64,000 bases of DNA. Origin: Pandoraea terrae (lineage in GTDB: Bacteria > Pseudomonadota > Gammaproteobacteria > Burkholderiales > Burkholderiaceae). The notes below the pieces were generated by a model, which saw only the letters and a program-made list of their open reading frames with translations, did no database searches and was not told the DNA's origin. Location of the stretch: NCBI RefSeq assembly GCF_902459695.1, contig NZ_CABPRZ010000028.1:1-64000 (forward strand), given 5' to 3'. The position numbers were made by a program, and so were the translations under genes. Of the stretch, positions 8,677 to 19,412 are shown piece after piece (the stretch's first letter is position 1; the number at the start of each line of letters is the position of its first letter).

Positions 8677-9195
8677 ATGGCAAAGATGCAAGCGAAAGTT
8701 CAGGCTGACGAACGCGACGACGGCCTTCGGGAGAAGATGATCTCGGTCAACCGCGTCACGAAGGTTGTGAAGGGTGGCCGTATTCTCGGTTTTGCCGCGT
8801 TGACCGTGGTTGGTGACGGCGATGGCCGCATCGGCATGGGCAAGGGCAAGGCGAAGGAAGTGCCGGTTGCCGTTCAGAAGGCAATGGAGCAAGCCCGCCG
8901 CAACATGGTCAAGGTTCCGTTGAAGAACGGCACCCTGCAACACTCCGTTTTTGGCCAGCATGGCGCATCGAAAGTGATGATGTCGCCGGCCAAGGATGGT
9001 ACCGGTGTTATCGCCGGTGGCCCGATGCGCGCGGTGTTCGAAGTGATGGGCGTGACCAACGTGGTGACGAAGAGCCTTGGCTCGACGAACCCGTACAACC
9101 TGGTCCGCGCCACGCTCGACGGCCTGAAGAAACAATCGACTCCTGCCGATATCGCCGCCAAGCGTGGCAAGTCGGTGGAAGAGATCCTCGGCTAA
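8677..9195 (+). CDS. rpsE: 30S ribosomal protein S5
   Basis: S5 (172 aa) works with S4 in decoding accuracy and mRNA unwinding. The double-stranded-RNA-binding-like N-terminal domain is followed by the glycine-rich [18 protein letters not shown] loop and the C-terminal domain with the [22 protein letters not shown] segment. AAGGATA precedes the ATG. rpmD starts 11 bases after its stop. Confidence 0.98.
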   Translation: MAKMQAKVQADERDDGLREKMISVNRVTKVVKGGRILGFAALTVVGDGDGRIGMGKGKAKEVPVAVQKAMEQARRNMVKVPLKNGTLQHSVFGQHGASKVMMSPAKDGTGVIAGGPMRAVFEVMGVTNVVTKSLGSTNPYNLVRATLDGLKKQSTPADIAAKRGKSVEEILG

Positions 9196-9206
9196 GGGTG
9201 ATCAAT

Positions 9207-9389
9207 ATGTCGCAGCAAACTGTAAAAGTTAAGTTGGTCAAGAGCTTGATCGGCACGCGTGAAGACCATCGCGCGACCGTCAAGGGTCTGGGCCTGCGCC
9301 GCCTCAATTCGGTCAGCGAGTTGCAGGATACGCCCGCAGTGCGGGGCATGATCAACAAGGTCTCGTACCTTGTGAAGATCGTCGACTGA
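9207..9389 (+). CDS. rpmD: 50S ribosomal protein L30
   Basis: L30 (60 aa) is a small large-subunit protein. GTG at 9198 is in frame, but [16 protein letters not shown] from ATG 9207 matches the family; AAGGGTGAT at 9194-9202 serves as ribosome binding site. [17 protein letters not shown] is the conserved core. It lies between rpsE and rplO as in most bacteria. Confidence 0.95.
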   Translation: MSQQTVKVKLVKSLIGTREDHRATVKGLGLRRLNSVSELQDTPAVRGMINKVSYLVKIVD

Positions 9390-9400
9390 GCGAGGTCATC

Positions 9401-9841
9401 ATGGAATTGAACAACCTCAAGCCGGCAGAAGGCGCCAAGCACGCCAAGCGCCGCGTTGGCCGTGGTATCGGTTCGGGTCTGGGTAAGACCGCCGGCCGTG
9501 GTCACAAGGGTCAGAAGTCGCGTTCGGGCGGCTTCCACAAGGTCGGTTTTGAAGGCGGTCAAATGCCGCTGCAACGCCGTCTGCCGAAGCGCGGCTTCAA
9601 GTCGCTGACGCGCCGCTTCGTGGGTGAAGTGCGCCTGTCGGACTTGCAAGGCCTGCCGGTCGACGAGATCGATCTGTTGGTACTCAAGCAAGCTGGCCTG
9701 ATCAGCGAGCTGTCGCTGTCCGCGAAGGTTATCGCCACTGGCGAACTGTCGCGCAAGGTCACTCTGAAGGGCGTTGGCGCCACGAAGGGTGCACGTGCAG
9801 CGATCGAAGCGGCCGGCGGTTCGGTCGCTGACGTCGCCTGA
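9401..9841 (+). CDS. rplO: 50S ribosomal protein L15
   Basis: L15 (146 aa) has an extended glycine- and lysine-rich N-terminal half ([18 protein letters not shown]) that threads into 23S rRNA and a globular C-terminal half. It ends 30 bases before the TTG start of secY, and in this gap there is a CGGAG site. No unusual features. Confidence 0.97.
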   Translation: MELNNLKPAEGAKHAKRRVGRGIGSGLGKTAGRGHKGQKSRSGGFHKVGFEGGQMPLQRRLPKRGFKSLTRRFVGEVRLSDLQGLPVDEIDLLVLKQAGLISELSLSAKVIATGELSRKVTLKGVGATKGARAAIEAAGGSVADVA

Positions 9842-9871
9842 CGGTAACGGTTAGAGCACGCGGAGCCGTCA

Positions 9872-11209
9872 TTGGCCAAGTCTCCTAATCTCGCTAAGCC
9901 TGGTACGCAGGGCCCGAAGTATGCGGATCTGCGCCGGCGGCTGGTTTTCCTGCTGCTGGCGTTGATCGTCTACCGAACTGGTGCGCATATCCCGGTGCCG
10001 GGCATCGACCCCGATCATCTGGCGCAGCTGTTCCAGCGCCAGTCGGGCGGGATCCTGGGCATGTTCAACATGTTCTCGGGTGGTGCGTTGTCGCGGTTCA
10101 CGATCTTCGCATTGGGGATCATGCCGTACATCTCGTCGTCGATCATCATGCAGCTGCTGGCGATGGTTTCGCCGCAACTGGAAGCATTGCGCAAGGAAGG
10201 TCAGTCCGGACAGCGCAAGATCACGCAGTACACCCGGTATTTCACGGTGTTGCTCGCGCTCTTCCAGGCATTGGCGATCGCAGTGACGCTCGAGAGTGAG
10301 CCGGGCCTTGTGATCGATCCAGGCATGCTGTTCCGCCTGACGACGGTCATTACCCTGGTCACCGGTACGATGTTCCTGATGTGGCTGGGTGAGCAGATCA
10401 CCGAGCGTGGTCTGGGCAACGGTATTTCGATCATCATTTTCGGCGGGATTGCTGCAGGTCTTCCGAACGCGGTGGGCGGTCTGTTCGAGCTGGTCAATAC
10501 CGGCGCGATCGGCTACTTCTCGGCGATCATTATCTGCGCGCTCGTGGTGCTGGTGACGTACTTCGTGGTGTTCGTCGAACGGGGTCAACGCAAGATCCTG
10601 GTCAACTACGCCAAGCGTCAGGTCGGTAACAAGGTGTACGGCGGTCAGGCTTCGCACCTGCCGTTGAAGCTGAACATGGCAGGCGTGATTCCGCCGATCT
10701 TTGCATCGTCGATCATCCTGTTCCCGGCAACGATCGCGAACTGGTTCGGCGCAGGCGAAAGCACGCGTTGGCTCAAGGATATCGCGAGCAAGTTGTCGCC
10801 GGGTCAGCCGATCTACGTGATGCTGTACGCACTGGCCATCGTGTTTTTCTGCTTTTTCTACACCGCACTGGTGTTTAACAGCAAGGAAACCGCGGACAAC
10901 CTGAAGAAGAGCGGGGCGTTCGTGCCGGGGATTCGCCCGGGCGACCAGACGGCACGGTACATCGACAAGATCCTGATGCGCCTGACGCTGGCCGGTGCCG
11001 CTTACGTGACGTTGGTCTGCTTGCTGCCAGAGTTCCTGGTGCTGCGCTGGAATGTGCCGTTCTATTTCGGTGGCACATCCCTGTTGATCATCGTGGTCGT
11101 CACGATGGACTTCATGGCGCAAGTGCAGTCGTATGTGATGTCGCAACAATATGAGTCGCTGCTCCGCAAGGCGAATTTCAAGGGCGGCAATAACATGACG
11201 CTTCGCTAA
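9872..11209 (+). CDS. secY: Preprotein translocase subunit SecY
   Basis: SecY (445 aa) is the channel of the SecYEG translocon in the inner membrane. About ten hydrophobic segments are visible, with the plug region near residues 60-75 and the cytoplasmic loop [19 protein letters not shown] that contacts SecA and ribosomes. The start is TTG at 9872 (CGGAGCC at 9861-9867 upstream). It is embedded in the ribosomal block between rplO and infA, ensuring coexpression with translation. Confidence 0.97.
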   Translation: MAKSPNLAKPGTQGPKYADLRRRLVFLLLALIVYRTGAHIPVPGIDPDHLAQLFQRQSGGILGMFNMFSGGALSRFTIFALGIMPYISSSIIMQLLAMVSPQLEALRKEGQSGQRKITQYTRYFTVLLALFQALAIAVTLESEPGLVIDPGMLFRLTTVITLVTGTMFLMWLGEQITERGLGNGISIIIFGGIAAGLPNAVGGLFELVNTGAIGYFSAIIICALVVLVTYFVVFVERGQRKILVNYAKRQVGNKVYGGQASHLPLKLNMAGVIPPIFASSIILFPATIANWFGAGESTRWLKDIASKLSPGQPIYVMLYALAIVFFCFFYTALVFNSKETADNLKKSGAFVPGIRPGDQTARYIDKILMRLTLAGAAYVTLVCLLPEFLVLRWNVPFYFGGTSLLIIVVVTMDFMAQVQSYVMSQQYESLLRKANFKGGNNMTLR

Positions 11210-11224
11210 GCTTGGCTTTTGACC

Positions 11225-11443
11225 ATGTCGAAGGACGACGTTATTCAAATGCAGGGTGAGGTTGTTGAAAACCTCCCCAACGCCACCTTCCGGGTAAAGC
11301 TGGAAAATGGCCATGTAGTACTCGGACATATCTCCGGAAAAATGCGGATGCATTACATCCGCATCCTTCCCGGGGATAAGGTGACGGTAGAGTTGACGCC
11401 CTACGATCTGTCGCGTGCGCGGATCGTCTTCCGGGCGAAGTGA
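11225..11443 (+). CDS. infA: Translation initiation factor IF-1
   Basis: IF-1 (72 aa) is an OB-fold protein that blocks the A-site during initiation. The family start is [13 protein letters not shown] at ATG 11225; an in-frame TTG at 11219 is unlikely. Motifs [23 protein letters not shown] and [17 protein letters not shown] identify it. No clear ribosome binding site is seen, and the start is 15 bases after the secY stop, so translational coupling is likely. Its location between secY and rpmJ is typical of betaproteobacteria, not of E. coli. Confidence 0.96.
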   Translation: MSKDDVIQMQGEVVENLPNATFRVKLENGHVVLGHISGKMRMHYIRILPGDKVTVELTPYDLSRARIVFRAK

Positions 11444-11463
11444 TTAGAGAGAGAGGGATTGTC

Positions 11464-11580
11464 ATGAAAGTAATGGCTTCGGTTAAGCGCATGTGCCGCA
11501 ATTGCAAAATTGTGAAGCGTAATGGCGTCGTGCGTGTGATTTGCAGCTCGGATCAGCGTCACAAGCAACGTCAGGGCTGA
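11464..11580 (+). CDS. rpmJ: 50S ribosomal protein L36 (zinc form)
   Basis: L36 is the smallest ribosomal protein, here 38 aa. It begins [19 protein letters not shown] and contains the zinc ligands C11, C14, C27 and H33, so it is the C+ type. A GAGAGGGA ribosome binding site lies at 11451-11458. It sits between infA and rpsM. Coexistence of zinc-type L36 with zinc-free S14 is common in proteobacteria. Confidence 0.96.
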   Translation: MKVMASVKRMCRNCKIVKRNGVVRVICSSDQRHKQRQG

Positions 11581-11614
11581 TCGCATTTAACGCTATTTAG
11601 TTGGGGAATAACGA

Positions 11615-11980
11615 ATGGCTCGTATCGCAGGGGTTAACATCCCGAATCACCAACATACCGAAATCGGCCTGACGGCCATTTACGGTGTTGGCCGCACGCG
11701 CGCTCGTCAGATCTGTGAAGCTGCCGGTGTGCCGTTCTCGAAGAAGGTCAAGGACCTCGACGACAACGATCTGGAAAAACTGCGTGACCAGGTTGGTCAG
11801 CTGACGGTCGAAGGCGACCTGCGTCGTGAAACCACGATGAGCATCAAGCGCCTGATGGACCTCGGTTGCTATCGTGGTCTGCGTCACCGCAAGGGCCTGC
11901 CGGTCCGTGGTCAGCGTACCCGTACGAACGCGCGTACCCGCAAGGGACCGCGTAAGGCCGGCGTTTCGCTGAAGAAGTAA
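11615..11980 (+). CDS. rpsM: 30S ribosomal protein S13
   Basis: S13 (121 aa) contacts P-site tRNA and forms bridge B1 with L5. The helix-two-turn-helix core ([18 protein letters not shown]) and the very basic C-terminal tail ([14 protein letters not shown]) are present. In E. coli S4 represses the alpha operon at the S13 start; here the gap from rpmJ is only 34 bases, too short for that large pseudoknot to lie wholly between the genes. Confidence 0.97.
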   Translation: MARIAGVNIPNHQHTEIGLTAIYGVGRTRARQICEAAGVPFSKKVKDLDDNDLEKLRDQVGQLTVEGDLRRETTMSIKRLMDLGCYRGLRHRKGLPVRGQRTRTNARTRKGPRKAGVSLKK

Positions 11981-11997
11981 CCAGAGGATAGGAACTC

Positions 11998-12402
11998 ATG
12001 GCTAAGCAACAGAACAACGCCGCTTCGCAGCGCGTTCGCAAGAAGGTCAAGAAGAACGTTGCCGAAGGCGTCGTCCACGTCCACGCTTCGTTCAACAACA
12101 CGATCATCACGATCACCGATCGCCAAGGCAATGCACTGGCATGGGCGACGTCGGGTGGCCAAGGCTTCAAGGGCTCGCGTAAGTCGACGCCGTTTGCTGC
12201 CCAGGTCGCTGCTGAGTCGGCCGGCCGTGTTGCGCTGGAATACGGCGTGAAGAACCTCGAAGTTCGCATCAAGGGCCCGGGTCCGGGTCGCGAATCCGCG
12301 GTTCGCGCGCTGAACGCGCTCGGTATCAAGATCACGGCGATTTCGGACGTGACGCCGGTGCCGCACAACGGCTGCCGTCCGCCGAAGCGTCGTCGTATCT
12401 AA
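11998..12402 (+). CDS. rpsK: 30S ribosomal protein S11
   Basis: S11 (134 aa) is part of the platform and the E-site. The conserved [21 protein letters not shown] and the C-terminal [15 protein letters not shown] are complete. The C-terminal end overlaps the region of the extended -10 promoter for rpsD, which begins 4 bases after the stop. It is linked to rpsM by a 17-base gap with AGAGGATAGGA. Confidence 0.97.
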   Translation: MAKQQNNAASQRVRKKVKKNVAEGVVHVHASFNNTIITITDRQGNALAWATSGGQGFKGSRKSTPFAAQVAAESAGRVALEYGVKNLEVRIKGPGPGRESAVRALNALGIKITAISDVTPVPHNGCRPPKRRRI

Positions 12403-12405
12403 TCC

Positions 12406-12414
12406 TGCTATAAT
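12406..12414 (+). promoter_or_regulatory. Extended -10 promoter before rpsD
   Basis: TGCTATAAT at 12406-12414 is a TGnTATAAT extended -10 element with a perfect TATAAT. No good -35 lies 17 bp upstream, within the rpsK coding end, which is acceptable for extended -10 promoters. It would give a leader of about 130 bases before rpsD. Confidence 0.55.
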
Positions 12415-12422
12415 CGCAGGCT

Positions 12423-12500
12423 GCACTTCGGCGCGCATGATTTTGCGCCCCGGAGTGCTTGATGTTCATAAGACCACCGTCCGGCACACCGGTGCCGGAC
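12423..12500 (+). promoter_or_regulatory. Structured leader of rpsD (two hairpins)
   Basis: The first hairpin pairs GCACTTCGGCGC at 12423-12434 with GCGCCCCGGAGTGC at 12445-12458, with a small internal mismatch. The second is a perfect 9-bp stem (GTCCGGCAC 12479-12487, GTGCCGGAC 12492-12500) with loop ACCG. Neither is followed by a T-tract, so they are not terminators. A role as S4 binding site is a guess based on position in front of rpsD. Confidence 0.4.
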
Positions 12501-12550
12501 TTGCGCAGTGGAACAACCGCTGCGTCAGTTATTGAAAAAAGGAAAGCAAC

Positions 12551-13174
12551 GTGGCACGTTATATCGGCCCGAAGGCCAAACTCTCCCGTCGTGAAGGTAC
12601 CGACCTCTTCCTGAAGAGCGCCCGCCGCTCGCTGGCAGACAAGTGCAAGCTGGATAGCAAGCCTGGTCAACACGGCCGCACCTCGGGTGCCCGTACGTCG
12701 GACTACGGCAACCAGCTGCGTGAAAAGCAGAAAGTCAAGCGCATCTACGGCGTGCTTGAGCGTCAATTCCGCCGTTATTTCGCGGAAGCCGATCGCCGCC
12801 GTGGCAACACGGGTGAACAGCTGCTGCAACTGCTCGAATCGCGTCTGGACAATGTCGTTTACCGCATGGGCTTTGGCTCGACCCGCGCTGAAGCGCGCCA
12901 GTTGGTCGGCCACAAGGCGATCGTGATCAACGGTCAGGTTGCCAACATCCCGTCGCTGCAAGTCAAGGCTGGCGACGTGATCGCCATCCGTGAAAAGGCC
13001 AGGAAGCAAGTGCGCATTCAAGAATCGCTGTCGCTGGCCGAGCAAGTTGGATTCCCGATCTGGGTTTCGGTAGATGCCAAGAAGATGGAAGGTACCTTCA
13101 AACAGCTGCCGGAACGTAGCGATATCGCGGGCGACATCAACGAAAGCTTGATCGTCGAACTTTACTCGCGTTAA
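12551..13174 (+). CDS. rpsD: 30S ribosomal protein S4
   Basis: S4 (207 aa) nucleates small subunit assembly and influences decoding accuracy. The start is GTG 12551 behind AAAAGGAAAG. The S4 RNA-binding domain is seen around residues 97-155 ([22 protein letters not shown]). The N-terminal region has only one cysteine, so it is the zinc-free type. A 148-base gap with a promoter and two hairpins separates it from rpsK; a terminator follows. Confidence 0.97.
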   Translation: MARYIGPKAKLSRREGTDLFLKSARRSLADKCKLDSKPGQHGRTSGARTSDYGNQLREKQKVKRIYGVLERQFRRYFAEADRRRGNTGEQLLQLLESRLDNVVYRMGFGSTRAEARQLVGHKAIVINGQVANIPSLQVKAGDVIAIREKARKQVRIQESLSLAEQVGFPIWVSVDAKKMEGTFKQLPERSDIAGDINESLIVELYSR

Positions 13175-13186
13175 TTCGTTCGCATG

Positions 13187-13209
13187 ACGCGCCGGCACGG
13201 CGCGTTTTT
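13187..13209 (+). terminator. Intrinsic terminator after rpsD
   Basis: A perfect 7-bp GC stem (ACGCGCC 13187-13193, GGCGCGT 13199-13205) with loop GGCAC continues into a run of five T (13205-13209). It lies 13 bases after the rpsD stop and before the rpoA promoter. Confidence 0.75.
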
Positions 13210-13224
13210 GCGTTCCCGTGCAGG

Positions 13225-13253
13225 TTGTCACCCGTCAGCCTTATCGGTGTAAC
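13225..13253 (+). promoter_or_regulatory. Promoter candidate for rpoA
   Basis: TTGTCA at 13225-13230 and TGTAAC at 13248-13253 are separated by 17 bp, matching 5/6 and 4/6 of consensus. It lies between the rpsD terminator and the rpoA start at 13281. Confidence 0.45.
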
Positions 13254-13280
13254 GAGCCGAGGGTATTGAAAAGGAAACCT

Positions 13281-14258
13281 ATGCAAACCAGTTTGTTGAA
13301 GCCCAAGATCATTGCGGTTGAACCCGTTGGCGAGCACCACGCAAAAGTGGTGATGGAGCCGTTCGAGCGCGGTTATGGCCACACCTTGGGCAACGCATTG
13401 CGCCGTGTGCTGCTGTCGTCGATGGTCGGCTATGCCCCGACCGAAGTGACGATCGCCGGCGTCGTGCATGAATACTCCACCATCGACGGTGTCCAGGAAG
13501 ATGTTGTCAACTTCCTGTTGAACATGAAGGGTGTTGTGTTCAAGCTGCATAACCGCGACGAAGTCACGGTGACGCTGCGCAAGGATGGTGAAGGTGTGGT
13601 GCGCGCTTCGGATATCGAAGTGCCGCATGATGTAGAACTGATCAACCCCGATCACGTGATTGCGCATCTGGCCAAGGGCGGCAAGCTCGATGTCCAGCTC
13701 AAGATCGAGAAGGGCCGTGGCTATGTGCCGGGCAATGTCCGCCGTTACGGCGACGACAACGCCAAGGTGATCGGCCGCATCGTTCTCGATGCGTCGTTCT
13801 CGCCGGTCAAGCGTGTTTCGTATGCGGTCGAATCGGCCCGTGTGGAACAGCGTACCGACCTGGACAAGCTGGTCATGAACATCGAAACCAACGGTGTGGT
13901 TTCGCCGGAAGAAGCGATCCGTCAATCGGCGCGCATTCTGGTGGATCAACTGTCGGTGTTCGCTGCCCTGGAAGGCACGGAAGCTGCCAGCGAAGCGCCG
14001 TCGCGCGCGCCGCAGATCGATCCGATCCTGCTGCGTCCGGTGGACGACCTGGAGTTGACGGTGCGTTCGGCCAACTGCTTGAAGGCCGAAAACATCTACT
14101 ACATCGGCGACCTGATCCAACGTACCGAGAACGAATTGCTCAAGACCCCGAATCTGGGTCGCAAGTCGCTCAACGAGATCAAGGAAGTGCTTGCCTCGCG
14201 TGGTCTCACGCTCGGCATGAAGCTCGAAAACTGGCCGCCGGCTGGTCTCGAGAAGTAA
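13281..14258 (+). CDS. rpoA: RNA polymerase alpha subunit
   Basis: RpoA (325 aa) dimerises to nucleate RNA polymerase assembly and binds UP elements and activators through its C-terminal domain. The N-terminal domain holds [18 protein letters not shown]; the C-terminal domain begins near residue 245 and has the DNA-contact segment RSANCLKAE with its arginine at residue 262. A GTG at 13218 is in frame but lies upstream of the putative promoter; ATG 13281 with AAAAGGAAA in front is the family start. Confidence 0.97.
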   Translation: MQTSLLKPKIIAVEPVGEHHAKVVMEPFERGYGHTLGNALRRVLLSSMVGYAPTEVTIAGVVHEYSTIDGVQEDVVNFLLNMKGVVFKLHNRDEVTVTLRKDGEGVVRASDIEVPHDVELINPDHVIAHLAKGGKLDVQLKIEKGRGYVPGNVRRYGDDNAKVIGRIVLDASFSPVKRVSYAVESARVEQRTDLDKLVMNIETNGVVSPEEAIRQSARILVDQLSVFAALEGTEAASEAPSRAPQIDPILLRPVDDLELTVRSANCLKAENIYYIGDLIQRTENELLKTPNLGRKSLNEIKEVLASRGLTLGMKLENWPPAGLEK

Positions 14259-14271
14259 GTTGTGAAGGCAT

Positions 14272-14350
14272 GGCCGCCCCTGGGGCGGCCGTGTCGTTAC
14301 CTGGGCCAACGTGCGGTATCGCCGTGTGTTGCCCGATTGAACCGATACCG
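14272..14350 (+). promoter_or_regulatory. Two inverted repeats between rpoA and rplQ
   Basis: GGCCGCCCC at 14272-14280 and GGGGCGGCC at 14282-14290 form a tight GC hairpin directly after rpoA. CGGTATCG at 14314-14321 pairs with CGATACCG at 14343-14350 across a 21-base loop. Neither is followed by a T-tract. They could be RNA stability or processing elements. Confidence 0.4.
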
Positions 14351-14411
14351 GCCCGCGGCGTTGTTGCCGATAGAAGAGCTGGTCGAAAACTCTGTTTAAA
14401 GGAAAGTTGAA

Positions 14412-14804
14412 ATGCGTCACCGTCATGGTTTGCGTAAACTGAACCGTACCAGCAGCCACCGTCTGGCCATGCTGCGTAACATGTCGAACTCGCTGATCGA
14501 ACACGAAGCGATCAAGACCACGCTGCCGAAGGCCAAGGAACTGCGCAAGGTCGTCGAGCCCCTGATCACGCTGGGCAAGAAGCCGTCGCTGGCCAACCGC
14601 CGTCTGGCATTCAACCGCCTGCGCGACCGTGATTCCGTCGCCAAGCTGTTCGACGTGCTGGGCCCGCGTTTTGCCAACCGTCCGGGTGGCTACCTGCGTA
14701 TCCTGAAGATGGGTTTCCGTGTCGGCGATAACGCCCCGATGGCGTTCGTCGAACTGCTGGACCGTCCGGAAGTTGCAGAAGAAGCCGTGGAAATCGCCGA
14801 GTAA
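14412..14804 (+). CDS. rplQ: 50S ribosomal protein L17
   Basis: L17 (130 aa) lies beside the tunnel exit. [20 protein letters not shown] is the family start, and the conserved [18 protein letters not shown] follows. AAAGGAAAG precedes the ATG. It is the last gene of the alpha segment; a strong terminator lies 39 bases after the stop. Confidence 0.97.
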   Translation: MRHRHGLRKLNRTSSHRLAMLRNMSNSLIEHEAIKTTLPKAKELRKVVEPLITLGKKPSLANRRLAFNRLRDRDSVAKLFDVLGPRFANRPGGYLRILKMGFRVGDNAPMAFVELLDRPEVAEEAVEIAE

Positions 14805-14842
14805 GTCATTGCTCGACGATAGCCGCCTAGCGGATTCGTGAG

Positions 14843-14869
14843 AAAGCCAGGTCTTTGACCTGGCTTTTT
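14843..14869 (+). terminator. Intrinsic terminator after rplQ
   Basis: An 11-bp perfect stem (AAAGCCAGGTC 14843-14853, GACCTGGCTTT 14857-14867) with a TTT loop runs into TTTTT. It marks the end of the whole ribosomal protein block. Confidence 0.9.
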
Positions 14870-14950
14870 CCATTTTGGTGCGCCGGCCTCACGCAGTGCT
14901 GCGGGCCGGTGTAAAGTGAACGTTTGATGCCATTCCGAGTCTTTCACACC

Positions 14951-15283
14951 ATGGACGCCTTGCTCATCGTCATGACGACGTTTCCCGACGAGGCCAGCGC
15001 CGAAGCGGCCACCGACGGCATGCTGGCCGCACGGCTCGCCGCCTGCGTGCAGCAGTTGCCGACGGTGCGCTCGAGCTATCGCTGGGAGGGGAAGCGGGAG
15101 ACGTCCGAGGAGGTGCCGTTGTTGATCAAGACAATGGCCGCGCGCTATTCGGCGCTGGAACAATTCATCAAGGATCATCATCCGTACGACGTGCCCGAGA
15201 TCGTTGCCTGGCCTGCCAGTGCGGCGTTGCCGGCGTACGCGCGTTGGGTCGAAGCGGAAACCCGGGGGGAGTTGCATGTCTGA
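14951..15283 (+). CDS. cutA: Divalent cation tolerance protein CutA
   Basis: CutA1 proteins are small trimeric ferredoxin-fold proteins linked to copper tolerance; the exact activity is unsettled. The protein (110 aa from ATG 14951) has the family core ARLAACVQQLPTVRSSYRWEG and the KTMAARYSALEQFIKDHHPYD helix. An upstream ATG at 14927 would add eight residues; neither has a strong ribosome binding site, and 14951 gives the usual length. Its stop overlaps the start of dsbD, as is frequent in proteobacteria where cutA and dsbD are coupled. Confidence 0.9.
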   Translation: MDALLIVMTTFPDEASAEAATDGMLAARLAACVQQLPTVRSSYRWEGKRETSEEVPLLIKTMAARYSALEQFIKDHHPYDVPEIVAWPASAALPAYARWVEAETRGELHV

Positions 15284-17225
15284 GGGGCGGCTGGGAATGG
15301 CCAGTGGCGTGCGCCAGCGGGGCGTGCGTTCACAAGGTGTCGGCGCGGCATTCGTGTGGCTGATATTGGCCGCGTTGCTGTTCGGCTGGATGGCGCCTGC
15401 GGCGCGTGCCGCTGACGAATTCCTCGATCCCGACGTCGCGTTCAAGGTGTCCGCGAGCGAGACGCCGGGCGCGGTCGTACTGCATTTCGATGTCGCGAAA
15501 GGCTACTACCTGTACCGCGAACGCATGGCATTTGCCGTCGGGAGCGGCTTGGCGCAATTGGGCGCGCCGCAGTTTCCCAAGGGCGAGGTGAAGCACGACG
15601 AGACCTTCGGCAAGGACATGGAGGTCTATCACGAACCGATCGACGTGCGTTTGCCTGTCACCGGTATCGTCGCGCCGTTCACGCTCAATGTGACGATGCA
15701 GGGCTGCGCCGAGAAAGGGATCTGTTATCCCCCGATGGAAAAGCCGCTGAAGATCTCGGCGGCGGTGGGCGCGAAGGCGTCTTCCTCGGCAGGCGGTGCG
15801 GCGATGTCCGTCGCGCCGGCAGGGGTGATGACGGCTGCGCCTGCGGCCGGTGCGCGCGATGGGACCCGTGCGATCGGCGCGGATGCGGGCGGCTGGCTTG
15901 CGGCACGCGACGATTTCGGCCAATTGGAACGCGTGCTTGCCGGCGGGAATTTCATGACGGCGCTGGCCATCTTCTTCGGGCTTGGCGTGCTGCTGGCGTT
16001 CACGCCGTGCGTACTGCCGATGGTGCCGATTCTGTCATCGATCGTGGTCGGGCAAGGCGCCGGCCGTGGCCGCGCCGTGGGCTTGTCAGTCGCGTATGTA
16101 CTCGGCATGGCCGTCGTCAATACGGCCATTGGCGTGGCTGCCGGGCTGCTGGGACAAGGGCTAACGGCTGCGCTGCAGGCGCCTTGGGTGCTGGTGCTCT
16201 TTGCGCTCCTGATGGTGGCCCTGTCGCTTTCGATGTTCGGGTTCTACGAACTGCAACTGCCCGCCGCCCTGCGCGAGCGCATCGACGACGCGGCCCGCCG
16301 GCAGGCGTCGGGCCAGTGGGTTGGCGCGGCGGTCATGGGCGTGCTCTCGGGGCTGATCGTCAGCCCGTGCGTGACCGCGCCGCTGGCGGCTGCCTTGGCG
16401 TTCATTGCAAAAACCGGCGACGCGGTCTTCGGCGGGGCGACGCTGTTCGCGCTGTCGCTCGGCATGGGGGTGCCGCTTGTCATCGTCGCCGCCGGCGAGG
16501 GCGCCTTGTTGCCCAAGGCGGGCGCCTGGATGGAAGGCGTCAAGCGTTTCTTCGGAGTGGTGCTGCTTGGCGTGGCGTTGTGGATCGTTCGCCCGCTCGT
16601 GTCGACGCCGGTGCTGCTGCTGGGCTGGGGTGTCCTGTTGCTCGTGTGCGCGAGCTTCCTGCGGGTGTTCGACAGCCTGCCGGATGGCGCCAGCGGCTTC
16701 AGGCGGCTGCTGAAGGGGCTCGGCGTGGTGGTAGCAATGTTGGGTGCCGTAGCGCTCGTCGGCGCCGCCTCGGGGGCGCGTGACCCCTTGCAGCCGCTTG
16801 CAGGACTGACAGGGAGTGTGGCGGGCGCAGGTGCGCAAGCGGCATCCGACACGCACGCATTGCCCGTCACGCGTGTGCGTGATCTGGCCGATCTGGAGCG
16901 GCAGGTCGCCGCCGCCGGCAAGCCGGTGATGTTCGATTTCTATGCCGACTGGTGCATCAGTTGCAAGGAAATGGAGCGTTTCACCTTCACCGATCCGCGC
17001 GTGCGGGCCCGCCTGGGCCAAATGCTGATCCTGCAGGCCGATGTGACCGCCAACTCCGCCGACGACCAGGCATTGCTCAAGCGTTTTGGCCTGTTCGGGC
17101 CGCCCGGCATCATCTTCTTCGACGCATCGGGCAAGGAAGTGGCGGGCGGCCGCGTGATCGGCTTCCAATCGGCCGATCAGTTCCTGCGCAGCCTCGACAA
17201 GGCGTTGGGGGCGGCGGCGACGTAA
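15276..17225 (+). CDS. dsbD: Thiol:disulfide interchange protein DsbD
   Basis: DsbD passes electrons from cytoplasmic thioredoxin through the membrane to periplasmic DsbC, DsbG and CcmG-like proteins. The 649-aa protein has a signal peptide (about 1-45), an N-terminal alpha domain with C144 and C150, a membrane beta domain with TPC (C245) and SPC (C365), and a C-terminal thioredoxin-like domain with the WCISC motif (C560, C563). All six redox cysteines are present. ATG 15276 has GGGGGAG just upstream and overlaps cutA; an earlier in-frame start is not needed. A reductive supply fits the System II cytochrome genes nearby. Confidence 0.96.
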   Translation: MSEGRLGMASGVRQRGVRSQGVGAAFVWLILAALLFGWMAPAARAADEFLDPDVAFKVSASETPGAVVLHFDVAKGYYLYRERMAFAVGSGLAQLGAPQFPKGEVKHDETFGKDMEVYHEPIDVRLPVTGIVAPFTLNVTMQGCAEKGICYPPMEKPLKISAAVGAKASSSAGGAAMSVAPAGVMTAAPAAGARDGTRAIGADAGGWLAARDDFGQLERVLAGGNFMTALAIFFGLGVLLAFTPCVLPMVPILSSIVVGQGAGRGRAVGLSVAYVLGMAVVNTAIGVAAGLLGQGLTAALQAPWVLVLFALLMVALSLSMFGFYELQLPAALRERIDDAARRQASGQWVGAAVMGVLSGLIVSPCVTAPLAAALAFIAKTGDAVFGGATLFALSLGMGVPLVIVAAGEGALLPKAGAWMEGVKRFFGVVLLGVALWIVRPLVSTPVLLLGWGVLLLVCASFLRVFDSLPDGASGFRRLLKGLGVVVAMLGAVALVGAASGARDPLQPLAGLTGSVAGAGAQAASDTHALPVTRVRDLADLERQVAAAGKPVMFDFYADWCISCKEMERFTFTDPRVRARLGQMLILQADVTANSADDQALLKRFGLFGPPGIIFFDASGKEVAGGRVIGFQSADQFLRSLDKALGAAAT

Positions 17226-17250
17226 TCGTTCGGTAGTGGCGCCGCCCGTA

Positions 17251-17288
17251 AAAAAGCGGCCGCACCCTGTTCGGGGCGGCCGCTTTTT
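17251..17288. terminator. Bidirectional terminator between dsbD and hemB
   Basis: AAAAAGCGGCCGC at 17251-17263 and GCGGCCGCTTTTT at 17276-17288 form a perfect stem flanked by A and T tracts, able to stop the convergent dsbD (+) and hemB (-) transcripts. Confidence 0.9.
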
Positions 17289-17302
17289 CGTTTCGCGTGT
17301 AA

Positions 17303-18616
<1,314 letters not shown>

Positions 18617-19303
18617 TTACTTTACCGCCGGCTTTGCCGGTTGGGGGCGTTCCGGAATTTCGAGCCAGGCTTCGAGTTGACGCTGCGCGGAATCCACGCC
18701 GGTGCGATTCAACGAGGAAAACAACTGGGCCGTGAATTGCGGCGGGGTGGCGGGATCGTCCGGCGGCAGACCGTCGGTGCGCGGATAGCGGCCGAAGACC
18801 TGCTTCGCATTGCGCAGGGCGTTCGTGGCTTCCTGGCGCGACAGCTTGTCGGCTTTGGTCAGCAGCGCGTGGATCGGGCGTCCGGTCGGCAGGAACCACT
18901 CGACCAGCCTGAGATCGAGCTCGGTGAACGGGCGGCGCGAATCCATCACGAGTACCAGCCCGCGCAGTTGCGGCCGTTGCACCAGGTAATCGCCGAGCAG
19001 CTGCTGCCAGTGCAGCTTCGCGCCTCCCGACACCTGGGCGTAGCCGTAGCCCGGCAAGTCGACCAGATAGCCGTAGGTATGCTCGGCCTTCGCATTGGCG
19101 ATTTCGAAATAGTTGATGTGCTGCGTGCGCCCGGGCGTCTTGCTGGCGAACGCGAGGCGCTTCTGGTTGCACAGGATGTTCATCGCGCTGGACTTGCCGG
19201 CGTTCGAGCGTCCGGCAAACGCGACTTCCGGGACCGCCGTGGGCGGCAGGTCGCGCAGATGATTGACGGTGGTGAAGAATTTGGCTTGATGGAGTAGGGA
19301 CAT
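18617..19303 (-). CDS. engB: Ribosome biogenesis GTPase EngB (YihA/YsxC)
   Basis: EngB is an essential small GTPase involved in assembly of the 50S subunit. The 228-aa protein has G1 GRSNAGKS at 31-38, G3 DLPG at 82-85 and G4 TKAD at 149-152. The C-terminal tail after residue 200 is proline- and lysine-rich and variable. It is divergent from the cytochrome c4 gene. The start [10 protein letters not shown] is the family start. Confidence 0.95.
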   Translation of the reverse strand: MSLLHQAKFFTTVNHLRDLPPTAVPEVAFAGRSNAGKSSAMNILCNQKRLAFASKTPGRTQHINYFEIANAKAEHTYGYLVDLPGYGYAQVSGGAKLHWQQLLGDYLVQRPQLRGLVLVMDSRRPFTELDLRLVEWFLPTGRPIHALLTKADKLSRQEATNALRNAKQVFGRYPRTDGLPPDDPATPPQFTAQLFSSLNRTGVDSAQRQLEAWLEIPERPQPAKPAVK

Positions 19304-19412
19304 GGGCTGGGAGCGCGGCGCGCAAACGGATCCGACGCGCGCTTCAAGGCGCTCAGGAGGGCCCCGTACTGCGACATCTACATGGAAACCCCGTAATCCG
19401 GGGCGAGTCTTT

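Noticed and set aside
13137-14873. A 578-codon minus-strand frame opposite rpoA and rplQ
   Set aside because: Runs through two conserved genes and the terminator after rplQ; no family features.
19389-19403. CCCCG-TAATC-CGGGG as a terminator between engB and the cytochrome gene
   Set aside because: The genes are divergent, so no transcript should end there, and the stem is only 5 bp without a T-tract.
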